Assembly: GCA_949320185.1 (NCBI GenBank) | Contig: CASGHK010000049.1 | Location: 1 to 57,210, forward strand | Direction: 5' to 3' | Origin: an uncultured Methanomicrobiales archaeon | GTDB taxonomy: Archaea; Halobacteriota; Methanomicrobia; Methanomicrobiales; Methanospirillaceae | DNA length: 57,210 bases | Part shown: piece after piece, positions 17,674 through 26,676 of the stretch | Position numbering within the stretch: the first letter of the stretch is position 1 | How the letters are laid out: every line of letters starts with the position of its first letter | Notes under the pieces: model-generated | Databases searched by the model: none | Seen by the model: only the letters and a program-made list of their open reading frames with translations | What the model was told of the DNA's origin: nothing | Translations under genes and position numbers: made by a program

Positions 17674-17687
17674 GAGGTGATGACCTC
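17674..17687 (+). promoter_or_regulatory. ribosome binding site inside a short inverted repeat
   Basis: GAGGT-GATG-ACCTC is a perfect 5-bp stem with a 4-base loop, and the stem contains the Shine-Dalgarno GAGGTGA of the GTG start at 17688. If formed in the mRNA, it would mask the ribosome binding site. A weak stem; significance is inferred. Confidence 0.5.
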
Positions 17688-18818
17688 GTGACAGGAGATC
17701 AAGATGTCGAGATCAGACTTCTTCCCACGCGGGAGGAGTTCCGGAGCTCCGACGAGTTGGAAGAGCCGAGAGTCGCTGAGATAATCCGGACCCGAGTCCT
17801 TCAGCAGAAGAAAGAAGAGTATTATCGCGTCGATGTCCAGATAAGGCGAAGGGAGGACCAGAAGCCGGAGTACCTGGTCGCGTTTCTGCTCCGAAAGGAC
17901 ATCTACCTGGCCGAAGTGGTCCGGGTGGACCTGTCGGAGAACTTCGAAGTCGAGAGAGTCGACTTCTCTTACAAACCGAAAGGCGAGGAGGGAAACGAAC
18001 ATGGTTTTTCTCGGGATGACCTCGCCCCCCTTGGCGAGGGTGCTCCCACCGGGTTTCCGGCGCTCGAGAAAAAGCCGGACTTCGTCATCGCCACTCCCGT
18101 CGAGGATATCCCGTCCGCGAAGAACGCGGTCAACGAACTTACGAGCTTCCTGACATCCGCCGGGTTCGTCTGTATCAAGCTGATAGGAAACCAGGCGACG
18201 GTAGCCGCGTACCAGCGATACCTGGCGATGGGTCTGCGTGGTTTCATCAACATCGGGCACGGCAACGTGGAGGGGATCGCCCTCGCCGACGGGTTTCTCT
18301 CGAACACCTGGTTCCAGGGGCTCGCCGGTACGCCGATCAGGCCCGCCGTCGTCTACTTCAACTCGTGCCAGGTCCATAACGACCCCCTCAAAGGCGCGTT
18401 GATGCACGCCGGCGCGCAGACGTTCGTGGGCGGAATCCTCAACCTGGGGATCGGGAGCTCCGAAGAGGTCTGTAAATGCTTCTGGAAGCGCGTTGTGAAC
18501 TCCCTGATCGGGATGAAGGACGCCCTTTCGAGTTGCGAGTCGGAGAAGTACCCAACAGCTGGCGCCCACGGGATCAGCGGCAACCCTGGTCCCTTCGGAA
18601 GGTGGCACAACGACAAAGTCCTTGTGAGGACACATGCGAAGGTGGGGAGCCAGATGGCGTACGCCCTCTTCTCCGACAGCTCCTGGATCAACGTTCGGCC
18701 AGCGGCCCCGGACGGAGTGACGAAGGTCTTCGACCTCATGTGCGTTGCGCTCGCATCGAACCGTCACCTGGACGTCTTTGTCAACGAAGGGCAGATCGAA
18801 CAGGTGACACTCAGGTGA
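17688..18818 (+). CDS. caspase-like (clan CD/CHAT-type) cysteine peptidase with a C-terminal domain duplicated next door
   Basis: The 376-residue protein has no signal peptide or TM helix. Residues 1-125 form a charged, unrecognised N-terminal region. Residues about 128-275 look like a caspase-hemoglobinase fold: strand PDFVIATPV, strand GFVCIKLIG, GFINIGHGN with candidate catalytic His191, then VVYFNSCQVH with candidate catalytic Cys227, and GAQTFVGGI. The His-Gly and Ser-Cys signatures at strand ends are the clan CD pattern. Residues about 305-376 form a separate domain repeated as the next gene. The GTG start at 17688 is supported by GAGGTGA. Proteolysis is inferred from the residues; the substrate is unknown. 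Confidence 0.72.
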   Translation: MTGDQDVEIRLLPTREEFRSSDELEEPRVAEIIRTRVLQQKKEEYYRVDVQIRRREDQKPEYLVAFLLRKDIYLAEVVRVDLSENFEVERVDFSYKPKGEEGNEHGFSRDDLAPLGEGAPTGFPALEKKPDFVIATPVEDIPSAKNAVNELTSFLTSAGFVCIKLIGNQATVAAYQRYLAMGLRGFINIGHGNVEGIALADGFLSNTWFQGLAGTPIRPAVVYFNSCQVHNDPLKGALMHAGAQTFVGGILNLGIGSSEEVCKCFWKRVVNSLIGMKDALSSCESEKYPTAGAHGISGNPGPFGRWHNDKVLVRTHAKVGSQMAYALFSDSSWINVRPAAPDGVTKVFDLMCVALASNRHLDVFVNEGQIEQVTLR

Positions 18819-18837
18819 CGATGAGGAGGGAGTCTCG

Positions 18838-19065
18838 ATGTGGTACAACGACAGGGCGGTCCTGAGGACCCATGTGAAGAACAGCAGCCAGATGTGCTGG
18901 GCGATCATCGACGGGGTGCCGATCACCGGCTGGATCCCCATCAAGCCCGGCTCGACGGACGGAGTCAGCAACGTCTTCTCCATCCTCTGCCATGCACAGG
19001 CATCCGGCCGGCACGTGGATGTATTCATTCCCAGTGGGCAGATCGAACAGGCGACGCTCCGGTGA
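18838..19065 (+). CDS. free-standing copy of the caspase-like protein's C-terminal domain
   Basis: This 75-residue protein aligns over its whole length with residues about 305-376 of the preceding gene product. Shared blocks include RTH, SQM, DGV, VF, ALAS/AQAS-like, RHLDVF/RHVDVF and GQIEQVTLR/GQIEQATLR. It begins 19 bases after the upstream stop with a strong GGAGGG ribosome site (about 18824-18829). The nucleotide sequences differ considerably, so the duplication is old. It might be a partner, inhibitor or decoy of the peptidase; no known family is recognised. Confidence 0.75.
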   Translation: MWYNDRAVLRTHVKNSSQMCWAIIDGVPITGWIPIKPGSTDGVSNVFSILCHAQASGRHVDVFIPSGQIEQATLR

Positions 19066-19140
19066 CCGGGAAAACGACGTAGGGGGACGATTGCATGTGC
19101 GAGCGAACGAAAACGAGGCGGGGAAGGAGGAGATGAGCCC

Positions 19141-19443
19141 ATGAGCTCGGAGATCATCATCAACATAACGGTCAATCACCGGAGAACGGCTGAGGGGGAA
19201 GATGCGACGAGGTACTCGATCGAGAGAGAGACGACCGTTCCGACGGAGGTGTTGAGGTCCACGAGGGAGGTCTTCACCCCCCTCCCGCCCGTCCCCGAAT
19301 GGCCGGACCGAAGGGAAGGGCAGGTCGAGGACGTGCCACCTCCGGGGGTCCCAGGGACGGGGCTGGGAGACATGGAATTCTTATCTCCTCCGGACAGCGG
19401 AGGAATGGGGCAGGAATCGAACGTGATCGGACCACCTGATTGA
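19141..19443 (+). CDS. short proline-rich protein, function unknown
   Basis: The 100-residue protein starts with a beta-type segment (SSEIIINITVNHRRTAEG) and continues with a disordered, Pro/Gly-rich acidic half (PLPPVPEWPD, VPPPGVPGTGLG). A clear ribosome site GGAAGGAGG precedes the ATG at 19141. It is the third gene of the caspase-like cluster, 75 bases downstream of the small domain protein. It might be a substrate or a surface-bound tail; this is inference from position only. Confidence 0.55.
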   Translation: MSSEIIINITVNHRRTAEGEDATRYSIERETTVPTEVLRSTREVFTPLPPVPEWPDRREGQVEDVPPPGVPGTGLGDMEFLSPPDSGGMGQESNVIGPPD

Positions 19444-20161
19444 ACCGGGAGCCCCACGTGGGGGACAGGGGTCCATGGACTCCAGCCCTCCATTCGGGGA
19501 AGGTAGTGATCAACGGAGATCCCCAAGCGGGGATGGGGCGTTTCTATGCGGGCTTGCGTTCGGACGCTGAGATATGTTCCTTCGCTGAGTCCCTGATTTC
19601 AGCGACGATTACGTCCGAACAGGGGGAACCTTTTTCCCGGGGTCCGGCGTGCCGAACGGCAAGAGGATTGTCCGATTGCCATCCCATGAGAACGTCGAGC
19701 CCCCACACACCGTTGCGGTTGGAGAACAGGGAACCGGCACCACCCGATGGACCAGTTCCGGCGGAGAAGAGACGGGAACCCTGACCGGGCCGAAACTCGA
19801 TTCTGGTCGAACGCTCCATCTTTCCAATCCGAAGGACTGAGCCATCGGACCAGGGAGGGAATGCGCATCTGGTCCTGGTTCAATTCATATCTCGACCATC
19901 GTTGACCGGAGGGCTGAGATGTCTGCCCTCTCCCAGCACGAAGACAGGGTTCGCTCGGACGATCGGCATGCCGGCGGAGGATTGCCTCTCCGGCATAATC
20001 GACACTGCCGCCGCCGACCGAAGCGGGTCCCGAGGGTGGTTTCAGCATCTGCACGTCTATCGGCCTGAACGGACAGGAGTACAGGGAAAATGGGGAACGA
20101 GGGTCCCCGGAAAGAGAACGGCGAGATCTTCGGTGTGACCCCCCAACAGAAAGAAGAAGAG
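19444..20161. other. 718-base region without a supported gene
   Basis: Several frames are open on both strands (for example 19440-19784 plus and 19599-20054 minus), but none has a family signature, plausible composition or ribosome site. The convergent ends of the caspase-like cluster and cheW bound it. It could be the remains of a gene. Confidence 0.45.
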
Positions 20162-20704
20162 CTAGAGGCCGATCTCAAGGTGCCGCAGCAGCTCCCGGAT
20201 GTTCAGCCAGACGATCAGCTCGTTTTCGTCTCGCCCTTTTCCCCTGTTCGGGCGTTTGAGGATACCGAGGATCGTCCCTTCGTCACCGCCGAACGAGACC
20301 GAGGTATGGTCGACGGATTCCGGCTCGAACGTGGAGACCGAACTGACATCGTCAACCAGGATGCCGGTCTTCGAACGGGTGATCGCCTCGTCCAGCACGA
20401 TGATTCTCCCCGCGTCACCCGCCCCATGGTCCTCCGGGTCGTCGATTGCAAGCCGCTGTTTCAGGTCGATCAGCGTCGTGATCTCGCCGCGAAGGTCGAT
20501 TATCCCCTTCACGAACGACGGTGCGCTCGGAAGTCGGGTGATCGAGGTATACTCGACCACCTCCTTCACGTCGAAGAGGTCGATGGCGAATCGGCCTGCA
20601 CCGAGGACGAACTCGACCACCTGGATGACCTGGGGGTTCTCCACCGTCCTCTCGGACGGCACAAGGGTGCTCCGAATGGAGTCCATGTCGATCACCGCCG
20701 TCAC
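20162..20704 (-). CDS. cheW: chemotaxis coupling protein CheW
   Basis: CheW links chemoreceptors to the kinase CheA. The 180-residue protein has the CheW beta-barrel pattern: [45 protein letters not shown] and TLIDLKQRL, then [23 protein letters not shown]. An N-terminal extension of about 25 residues is present. Its ATG overlaps the chemoreceptor stop by 4 bases, so it is probably dedicated to that receptor. Confidence 0.93.
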   Translation of the reverse strand: MTAVIDMDSIRSTLVPSERTVENPQVIQVVEFVLGAGRFAIDLFDVKEVVEYTSITRLPSAPSFVKGIIDLRGEITTLIDLKQRLAIDDPEDHGAGDAGRIIVLDEAITRSKTGILVDDVSSVSTFEPESVDHTSVSFGGDEGTILGILKRPNRGKGRDENELIVWLNIRELLRHLEIGL

Positions 20705-22179
20705 TCAACCTTGAACCGATGGTTGGCCTCCACCGCCTCGGCGGCGAGCTGTCCAACAAGGTCCATCATTCCGCTGATTTCGTCCAGGGCTGCAGATGAC
20801 TCTTCGGACGCCGATGCCGCGACGGTGACCTCTTCGGCCGTCTCCTGGATGAGATGGGCCACTTCGCTGATGCTCGCGGTCACCTCCTCCGTGGTCGCCG
20901 CCTGCTCCTCGGTGGCGGCAGCGATATCGGCCGCACTTCGAGCCACGTTCTCGACGGCGGTCGCAATCCGGTTGAAGGCCCCCAGGGTCTCCTTGACCAT
21001 CGTCGCTCCCTGATCGACCGTGCTCTTTGCCTCGTTCATTGCCTGAGAGGCGTGCTGCGTGCTGCTCTTGAGGTTGCCGATCATCTCTTCGATCCGCTCT
21101 GCAGAGTTCCTCGACTCCTGGGCGAGGGATTTTACTTCTGCAGCGACGACGGCAAAGCCCCGTCCGGCATCTCCAGCACGAGCGGCTTCGATCGCCGCGT
21201 TGAGGGCGAGGAGGTTCGTCTGGTTCGCAAGTTCGCGGATCAGCTCTACGATCTTGGTGATCTCTCCCATCTGCCTCTCGACATCGCCGACGATCGTGTA
21301 GACCTTCGCCGAGGACTCCGAGATCTCGCTCATGCTCGCCTCGGTGCGACCGGCGAGCGCGGCACCGGATTGCGAGAGTTCGTTCGCTTCTCGTGAGCGA
21401 GTCAGCACCAAATCCATGCTGGACGTAATCTCCTGGACGGACGCGGAGAGGTCCTGCATCGCCTGGGTGACCTGGTTGATCCCATTGGCAGACTGTTCGG
21501 CATTGGCACTGACCTTCGTCATGTTCTGCGCGATCTGCTGGATCCCCGTCGAGGCATCGTGAACGTTGGCACGAGCGCTCTCCGTGCTCTCCATCATCCG
21601 CTGCATCCGAGCGTTGACGTCCTTGATATTGAGCTGGAGGCTCCCGATAATCCCCCGCACGGCATCCCGCAATCGTGCGAGAAGCATGTGAACCTCGCGC
21701 GTTGCATCGTCAGGCGGGGTCAGTTCGTACCGGGGGGTGAGGTCGCCGGTGGCCATCAGCTCGTAGATCTTCACGAGCTCGTTGACCTCCTCCTCCATAT
21801 ACTGTCCGCTCCTGACGACCGTGGTGAGGTCCATATAATTGACATGAATGTACTGGATCTCCCCGGCGTCGTCGAACAGGGGTATGTTGGTCCTCGCGAT
21901 GACGAACGTACCCGAGGGGGTCTTGAGGGTGGAATTCCCCTTCGTCACCCGTTTCAACCTGATGGTATCAGCGATCGATTCGCCCGAGTCGTTCAGATAG
22001 CTGATCATATTCTTTTCTCGGAAATCCGTGACCCTGATCCCGAGGACCCGCTCTCGCGGGTAGCCGATAATTCGGCAGAACTCTTCGTTCACGTCAAGGA
22101 TGACAAGCCCGTTGTCCAGGATGATCTGTGCAAGCGGGCTGCTGTGGAACATCTTTTGAAAGTCGTTCAGATCGGGCAT
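20701..22179 (-). CDS. soluble PAS-containing methyl-accepting chemotaxis protein
   Basis: The 492-residue receptor has no transmembrane helix. A PAS domain spans about residues 1-125 ([30 protein letters not shown]), then a HAMP-like linker (about 130-200). The helical signalling domain (about 210-480) has the highly conserved tip [20 protein letters not shown] and [15 protein letters not shown]. No C-terminal CheR-docking pentapeptide is seen. It senses an internal cue, perhaps redox, oxygen or a metabolite. It lies 4 bases after the acetate-transporter-like gene and is coupled to cheW, suggesting that transport and taxis are expressed together. Confidence 0.93.
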   Translation of the reverse strand: MPDLNDFQKMFHSSPLAQIILDNGLVILDVNEEFCRIIGYPRERVLGIRVTDFREKNMISYLNDSGESIADTIRLKRVTKGNSTLKTPSGTFVIARTNIPLFDDAGEIQYIHVNYMDLTTVVRSGQYMEEEVNELVKIYELMATGDLTPRYELTPPDDATREVHMLLARLRDAVRGIIGSLQLNIKDVNARMQRMMESTESARANVHDASTGIQQIAQNMTKVSANAEQSANGINQVTQAMQDLSASVQEITSSMDLVLTRSREANELSQSGAALAGRTEASMSEISESSAKVYTIVGDVERQMGEITKIVELIRELANQTNLLALNAAIEAARAGDAGRGFAVVAAEVKSLAQESRNSAERIEEMIGNLKSSTQHASQAMNEAKSTVDQGATMVKETLGAFNRIATAVENVARSAADIAAATEEQAATTEEVTASISEVAHLIQETAEEVTVAASASEESSAALDEISGMMDLVGQLAAEAVEANHRFKVE

Positions 22180-22183
22180 GGTT

Positions 22184-22780
22184 TTACCCCAGGGGAGCGA
22201 TTGTGCGTTCGTAAATGCTGTTCAGGACCTGGGCAAGTCCGGTGTACATCGCCGCCATCCCGCAGATGATCCCTTCGTACCCGGCGATCACGGTTATCGA
22301 CGGGTTGCCGAAGAGGTCTCCTGCTGCCAGCAGGAAGAAGAGGATGGTCACTGTGGCGAAGACAAACTGGAGGGCCCGGTTCATCCGCAGGGTTGCGATG
22401 AACAGGGGCACGGAGAAGATCCCCCACATCACAAGATACGCCCCCATGCCCGTGGCCTCCGTGGCCGATGCGACTTCGAGCTTCGGGAGGATGAGCAGCG
22501 CGACGAGGGAGATCCAGAATAGGCCATACGACGTGAAGGCCGTGGTTCCAAAGGTGTTCCCCTTCTTCCATTCCATGATACCCGCGATCACCTGGGCGAT
22601 CCCTCCGTAGCAGAGCCCCATCGCGAGGATCATGGACCCGAGACCGAAGTAGCCGGCGTTATGCAGGTTGAGCAGGACCGTTGTCATCCCGAACCCGATC
22701 AGTCCCAGCGGTGCCGGGTTGGCCGAGGTATCACCGATCTGGATCGGCGTATCCCGCGATGCAAGGGTGAGATCGGTCAC
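22184..22780 (-). CDS. GPR1/FUN34/YaaH-family (SatP-like) acetate transporter
   Basis: This six-TM protein has the family signature [21 protein letters not shown] at its start and [20 protein letters not shown] in the second helix region. Members move acetate/succinate by proton symport or as channels. The frame is open to an ATG at 22975, but the upstream part is low-complexity and unlike the family. A GTG at 22780 preceded by GAGGTG gives a 198-residue protein of normal size. Acetate is a carbon source for many Methanomicrobiales, which fits the pyruvate synthase genes nearby. Confidence 0.88.
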   Translation of the reverse strand: MTDLTLASRDTPIQIGDTSANPAPLGLIGFGMTTVLLNLHNAGYFGLGSMILAMGLCYGGIAQVIAGIMEWKKGNTFGTTAFTSYGLFWISLVALLILPKLEVASATEATGMGAYLVMWGIFSVPLFIATLRMNRALQFVFATVTILFFLLAAGDLFGNPSITVIAGYEGIICGMAAMYTGLAQVLNSIYERTIAPLG

Positions 22781-23710
22781 GACGTCCACCTCGAGACGGG
22801 CGCAGATGCCATTCGTACCGGCCAGAGTCGGAAACGCATCACCCTGGGGACCAGGCCCTCTCCCGATCCCCTCGGGGAAGCCCGCGACCGGACCAGGCTT
22901 CGAAGAGACGCGGACCGGAACACGAGGGGGGTCGGAGGAGTCTGCCGGCGATACTTGTCTGGCGTCGGGATCCACCAGGAGCCCGAGACGTGACCTGTCG
23001 ATTCAATACTCATTATCAATTCCTCCTGCTGAGGATGTCTGACGCGATGACGCGGATGAAGTGGATTTCGCCCGGATCATAGAAACCATTCGAAATTGTC
23101 TCTACTTCGTGTAATATTACCTTGGAATATAAATAATTTGCTACATTTGATGATTATACCTATTTAACAAAAGTGGGCATCGTTTAAGGGCAACGAAGCC
23201 AGTTGCCTCAATCTCTCCATTCTTCTCTCCGAACGACGATCACAAACGATACCGGTCGATACATGTCCCCGGCAACCGGTGCGCGTTCCCCGAAACCCCC
23301 ATCGTCTCCATAGAGAACTGGTCCCCGGAGATCCGTTCCCCACCTGATGGTCCAATCAGTCCGATTCACTCTCGAAATAAACCCGAACACCCGAGTTCGG
23401 CGCTGTCCGGATTGCCCCTGGTGGATGTGATCACTGCTCCCGCTGATGTTCAGGACGAACCCTTGAGTGTTGATGGGACGCGACCCTTCAGAGATGCGGG
23501 CCAGAGAAAAGGTACCGGGACCAGTGCGACATCCTCAGAAAGGGTCGCATCGTTCGCTTCACCCTCTGACCATAGATTCGACGACCTCGGGGCGTGGCGA
23601 AACGGTGACCACCACGATACCCATCGATCGGCCAGGAACGCGTCCACCCGGGACTACCAGATCACCGGCCCCTCGAGAGAGCTCGCAGCCGGAAAAAAAG
23701 AGGTGGCGGG
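22781..23710. other. long intergenic region with an AT-rich promoter block
   Basis: The stretch 23085-23170 is strongly AT-rich against a GC-rich background (TATAAATAATTTG near 23130) and is the likely promoter of the transporter-chemoreceptor-cheW operon, implying a leader of about 300 bases if the GTG start is right. The rest holds only short, unsupported frames. Confidence 0.5.
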
Positions 23711-24628
23711 TTAATCGGTTCCTGCGTCTTTCTTCGGCGGGAGCTTGATATCGATCCCGTACTTCTCCGCGTTCGCGTCCGCGATCGCCTGGATCTTCGC
23801 GATCTCTTCGGTCGACCGTGCCGGCTTGAAGAGGTGGCGGAAGCGCTTCTGCTCCTTCAGGTACTCCTCGACGGGCTTGCGGACGACCTTCTTCACCTTG
23901 GTCACCTCGCCGTTCACCATCTCGTAGTTGACCCAGAGACCGGTCTCGATCGCCAGTTTACCGATGGCGATCGTCTTTGAGCCATCGAAGCCCCATCCCG
24001 TGCAACAGGGGGCATGCACCTGGACGTAGCAGGGGCCGGGAGTATTGATCGCCTTCTCGACCTTCTGCATGAAGTCGGCGGGGTAGGCGACAGAGGCCGT
24101 TGCCACGTAGGGGGCACCGTGCGCGGCGAGGATCCGGGGCATGTCCTTCTTCGGGCGCTTGTTGCCCATCGAGACCTTGCCGGCGGGGCTTGTTGTGGTC
24201 GAAGCGTCGTACGGGGTCGCGCCCGAGCGCTGGATCCCCGTGTTCATGTAGGCCTCGTTGTCGTAGCAGATGTAGGTGATGTCGTGTCCCCGTTCGAACG
24301 CGCCCGAGATACAGAGCACACCGATGTCGAAGGTCGCCCCGTCACCGGCGATCACCACCACCTTCTCCTTTCTCCCCTGGACCTTGAGTGCCGCCTCGAT
24401 CCCCGATGCGACCGCCGAAGCGTTCTCGAAGAGCGAGTGGATCCAGGGCACCTTCCAGGCAGTCTCGGGGTACGGGGTCGAAAAGACCTCCATACAGCCC
24501 GTCGACGAGACGACGATCGTCTCAGGACCGGCCGCCTTCAGAAAGAGGCGGGCCGCGAGAGAGGCCCCGCAACCCCCGCAGGCGCGGTGTCCACAGTCAA
24601 AGAGTTCGCAGGTCTTGTCGATGGCCAT
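23711..24628 (-). CDS. porB: pyruvate:ferredoxin oxidoreductase (pyruvate synthase) beta subunit
   Basis: The 305-residue subunit binds thiamine pyrophosphate. It has [12 protein letters not shown] near the N-terminus, with cysteines for a 4Fe-4S cluster, then the TPP motif GDGATFDIG continuing to [10 protein letters not shown] further conserved cysteine pair lies in [10 protein letters not shown]. In methanogens the complex carboxylates acetyl-CoA to pyruvate using reduced ferredoxin, the entry into biosynthesis. It is last in the porCDAB operon, its ATG lying immediately before the porA stop on the minus strand. Confidence 0.95.
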   Translation of the reverse strand: MAIDKTCELFDCGHRACGGCGASLAARLFLKAAGPETIVVSSTGCMEVFSTPYPETAWKVPWIHSLFENASAVASGIEAALKVQGRKEKVVVIAGDGATFDIGVLCISGAFERGHDITYICYDNEAYMNTGIQRSGATPYDASTTTSPAGKVSMGNKRPKKDMPRILAAHGAPYVATASVAYPADFMQKVEKAINTPGPCYVQVHAPCCTGWGFDGSKTIAIGKLAIETGLWVNYEMVNGEVTKVKKVVRKPVEEYLKEQKRFRHLFKPARSTEEIAKIQAIADANAEKYGIDIKLPPKKDAGTD

Positions 24629-25801
24629 CTAGAGCACCTCCGTGCGGAGACCGTAGAAGCGGTCCCCGTCGCCTGCCTCGCAGGCGGCGACGACGTTCTT
24701 GATATCCTCGATCCGGACGTCGCGGCCGCCGAGGGCGATGATGTAGTCGAGGACCGGGGTGGACGTCCCGTAGAGGGCGTCCTTCAGCTCCAGCGCCACC
24801 GCACCCCGCGGCGTCGCGCCTCCGGCGCCGAGCGAGATGTTCTTGTCCAGGACAGCGATCCGGGAGACGTTGGCGAGCGCTGCCTTGAGGTCCTCTGCCG
24901 GGAAGGGGCGGAAGCACCGGATCCGGACCAGGCCCACCTTCTTCCCCTCGGCACGCATCTCGTCGATCGCGTCCTTGGTCGTGCCGCAGATCGAACCCAT
25001 CGCCACGATCGCCGTCTCGGCGTCCTCCATCCGGTAGGACTCGACGAGGTCGGAGTAGTCTCGACCGAACAGCTTCCCGAACTCTCGCCCGGCTTCCCGG
25101 ACCACCTCGAGGGCACGTTTCTGAGCCTGGTCGTTCTCGTACCGGAACTCGAGGTAGTAGTCGGGGGTTGCGTACATCCCCATCGAGACGGGGTTCGCCG
25201 CGTCGAGCCGGTACTTCGGGACGAACGGCGGGAGGTAGGCGTCGACCTCCTCCTGGCTCAGCATGTCGACCGGCTCGTACGTGTGCGAGAGGATGAACCC
25301 ATCGAAGCAGACCATCGTCGGCAGGAGGACGCGGTGGTCCTCGGCGACTCGATAGCCGATGTAGTGGAGGTCGACCGCTTCCTGGTTGTCCTCGGCGTAG
25401 AGCTGGAGCCAGCCCGCGTCACGGAGTGCGATCGAGTCCTGCTGGTCGTTCCAGATCGAGAGTGGAGCTCCTAACGCCCGGTTCGCGATCGTCATCACGA
25501 GCGGCAGGCGCATCCCGGCCATGTTGAAGCAGACCTCGAACATCAGGGCGAGCCCCTGCGACGTGGTGGCCGAATAGGCCCGCGCCCCGGTGGCGACGGC
25601 CCCGACACAGGCCGAGAGGGCCGAGAACTCGGACTCGACCGTGATGTAATCGGCGGCGAGCTCACCGTTCGCGACGATCTCGGCGAGCGACTCCACGATG
25701 TGCGTCTGCGGTGTGATCGGGTAGGCCGAGACCACCTGCGGCCGGCAACGGCGGACCGCCTGGGCGATCGCGATCGAACCCTCCATGATCTCCAGTGCCA
25801 T
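24629..25801 (-). CDS. porA: pyruvate:ferredoxin oxidoreductase alpha subunit
   Basis: The 390-residue subunit starts MALEIMEGSIAIAQAV with the signature SAYPITPQTHIVE, followed by VESEFSALSACVGA and ATTSQGLALM. The LGAPLSIWNDQQDS segment is typical of pyruvate rather than 2-oxoglutarate enzymes. It supplies part of the substrate and TPP site with PorB. The ATG at 25801 shares one base with the porD stop. Confidence 0.95.
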   Translation of the reverse strand: MALEIMEGSIAIAQAVRRCRPQVVSAYPITPQTHIVESLAEIVANGELAADYITVESEFSALSACVGAVATGARAYSATTSQGLALMFEVCFNMAGMRLPLVMTIANRALGAPLSIWNDQQDSIALRDAGWLQLYAEDNQEAVDLHYIGYRVAEDHRVLLPTMVCFDGFILSHTYEPVDMLSQEEVDAYLPPFVPKYRLDAANPVSMGMYATPDYYLEFRYENDQAQKRALEVVREAGREFGKLFGRDYSDLVESYRMEDAETAIVAMGSICGTTKDAIDEMRAEGKKVGLVRIRCFRPFPAEDLKAALANVSRIAVLDKNISLGAGGATPRGAVALELKDALYGTSTPVLDYIIALGGRDVRIEDIKNVVAACEAGDGDRFYGLRTEVL

Positions 25802-26061
25802 TACTTCTCCTCCTGGACCATCGTGATCGCCGTCTTGGGGCACTCCTCGGCGCAGAGGCCGCAGCCCTTGCAGTACGTGTAGTCCGGGGCGAACTCTTTT
25901 CCTTCCGTCTCGCTGATGCATCCCTCGGGGCAGACCAGCTGGCACATCCCGCACTTCGAACAGGCCTCGTGGTCGAATCGGGGGATGAAGACGCGCCACG
26001 AGCCGGTCCGGTTGTCCCGCGCCCGCCCGGGCGGGGCGGTGCACCCGACGTTGAGCGCCAT
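25801..26061 (-). CDS. porD: pyruvate:ferredoxin oxidoreductase delta subunit (2[4Fe-4S] ferredoxin)
   Basis: This 86-residue ferredoxin-like subunit has two CxxCxxCxxxCP motifs (CSKCGMCQLVCPEGC and CKGCGLCAEECPKTA), each able to bind a 4Fe-4S cluster, and the usual N-terminal TGSWRVF segment. It passes electrons between the TPP centre and external ferredoxin. It overlaps porA and porC by one base each. Confidence 0.95.
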   Translation of the reverse strand: MALNVGCTAPPGRARDNRTGSWRVFIPRFDHEACSKCGMCQLVCPEGCISETEGKEFAPDYTYCKGCGLCAEECPKTAITMVQEEK

Positions 26062-26612
26062 CAGGAAGCCCCCGCTTTTACCTTCATCTCTTCGAAGGCC
26101 CGGCGTGTCGTCTCGATGTTCTTCTCCGCGAGCAAGCCCGAGAAGCGGTGTCGGAGCGCATCGACGAGCGTCTCGAACGAGACCATGCCTGTCGCCGCGG
26201 CGAAGGCTCCCATCAGGGCCGTGTTGGTGATCGGGAGCCCGAGGGTCTCGAGTGCGATCGTGGTCGCATCGATCGTCAGGACGCGAACGCCCTCCGGCAC
26301 CCCCTGCTCGATCGGCCGTTCGGTGTTGATGATCGCGATCCCGCCCGGCTGCATCCCCTTGAAGACGTCGACGTCCTGGATCAGGCTCGAGTCCTGGACG
26401 ATCACGAAGTCCGGCGTGTAGACCTGACTCCGAAGCCGGACCGGGTGGTCGCTGAACCGCACAAAGGCCTGGACCGGGGCTCCCCGCCGCTCGACCCCGA
26501 AGGCCGGGAAGGCCTGGACGTACTTACCGCCCTCGAACGCGGCGACCGCGATCAGTTCGGCCGCCGTGACCGAGCCCTGACCGCCCCTGCCGTGGATGCG
26601 TAGCTCCTGCAT
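26061..26612 (-). CDS. porC: pyruvate:ferredoxin oxidoreductase gamma subunit
   Basis: The 183-residue subunit begins MQELRIHGRGGQGSVTAAEL, the glycine-rich signature of the gamma subunit, and contains QAFPAFGVERRGAPVQAFVR and ALMGAFAAATG. It opens the operon in the order gamma, delta, alpha, beta standard for archaeal pyruvate synthase. Ribosome site GGGAGG lies at 26616-26621. Confidence 0.95.
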   Translation of the reverse strand: MQELRIHGRGGQGSVTAAELIAVAAFEGGKYVQAFPAFGVERRGAPVQAFVRFSDHPVRLRSQVYTPDFVIVQDSSLIQDVDVFKGMQPGGIAIINTERPIEQGVPEGVRVLTIDATTIALETLGLPITNTALMGAFAAATGMVSFETLVDALRHRFSGLLAEKNIETTRRAFEEMKVKAGAS

Positions 26613-26660
26613 AGTCCTCCCTTAATCTTACATGATAAATCAATATAAATCCTGGGGAGG
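26613..26660 (-). promoter_or_regulatory. promoter region of the por operon
   Basis: Read on the minus strand, ATTTATATTGATTTATC gives a TATA-box-like element about 30-45 bases before the porC start, followed by GGGAGG and ATG. It lies entirely between the stop of the marker-12 gene and porC, so por has its own promoter. Confidence 0.6.
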
Positions 26661-26676
26661 GAGCGGAGAGCGGGGA

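Noticed and set aside
19440-20054. Open frames after the caspase-like cluster on both strands
   Set aside because: No ribosome sites, no recognisable domains and mutually overlapping; nothing favours one over another.
22781-22975. 65-residue N-terminal extension of the acetate-transporter-like protein
   Set aside because: Proline/glycine-rich and unlike the family; a GTG with a good ribosome site at 22780 gives the usual length. It cannot be fully excluded.
24014-25474. 486-codon open frame on the plus strand across porA and porB
   Set aside because: Antisense to clearly conserved por genes; composition (Arg/Asp/His/Val-rich) is that of a shadow frame.
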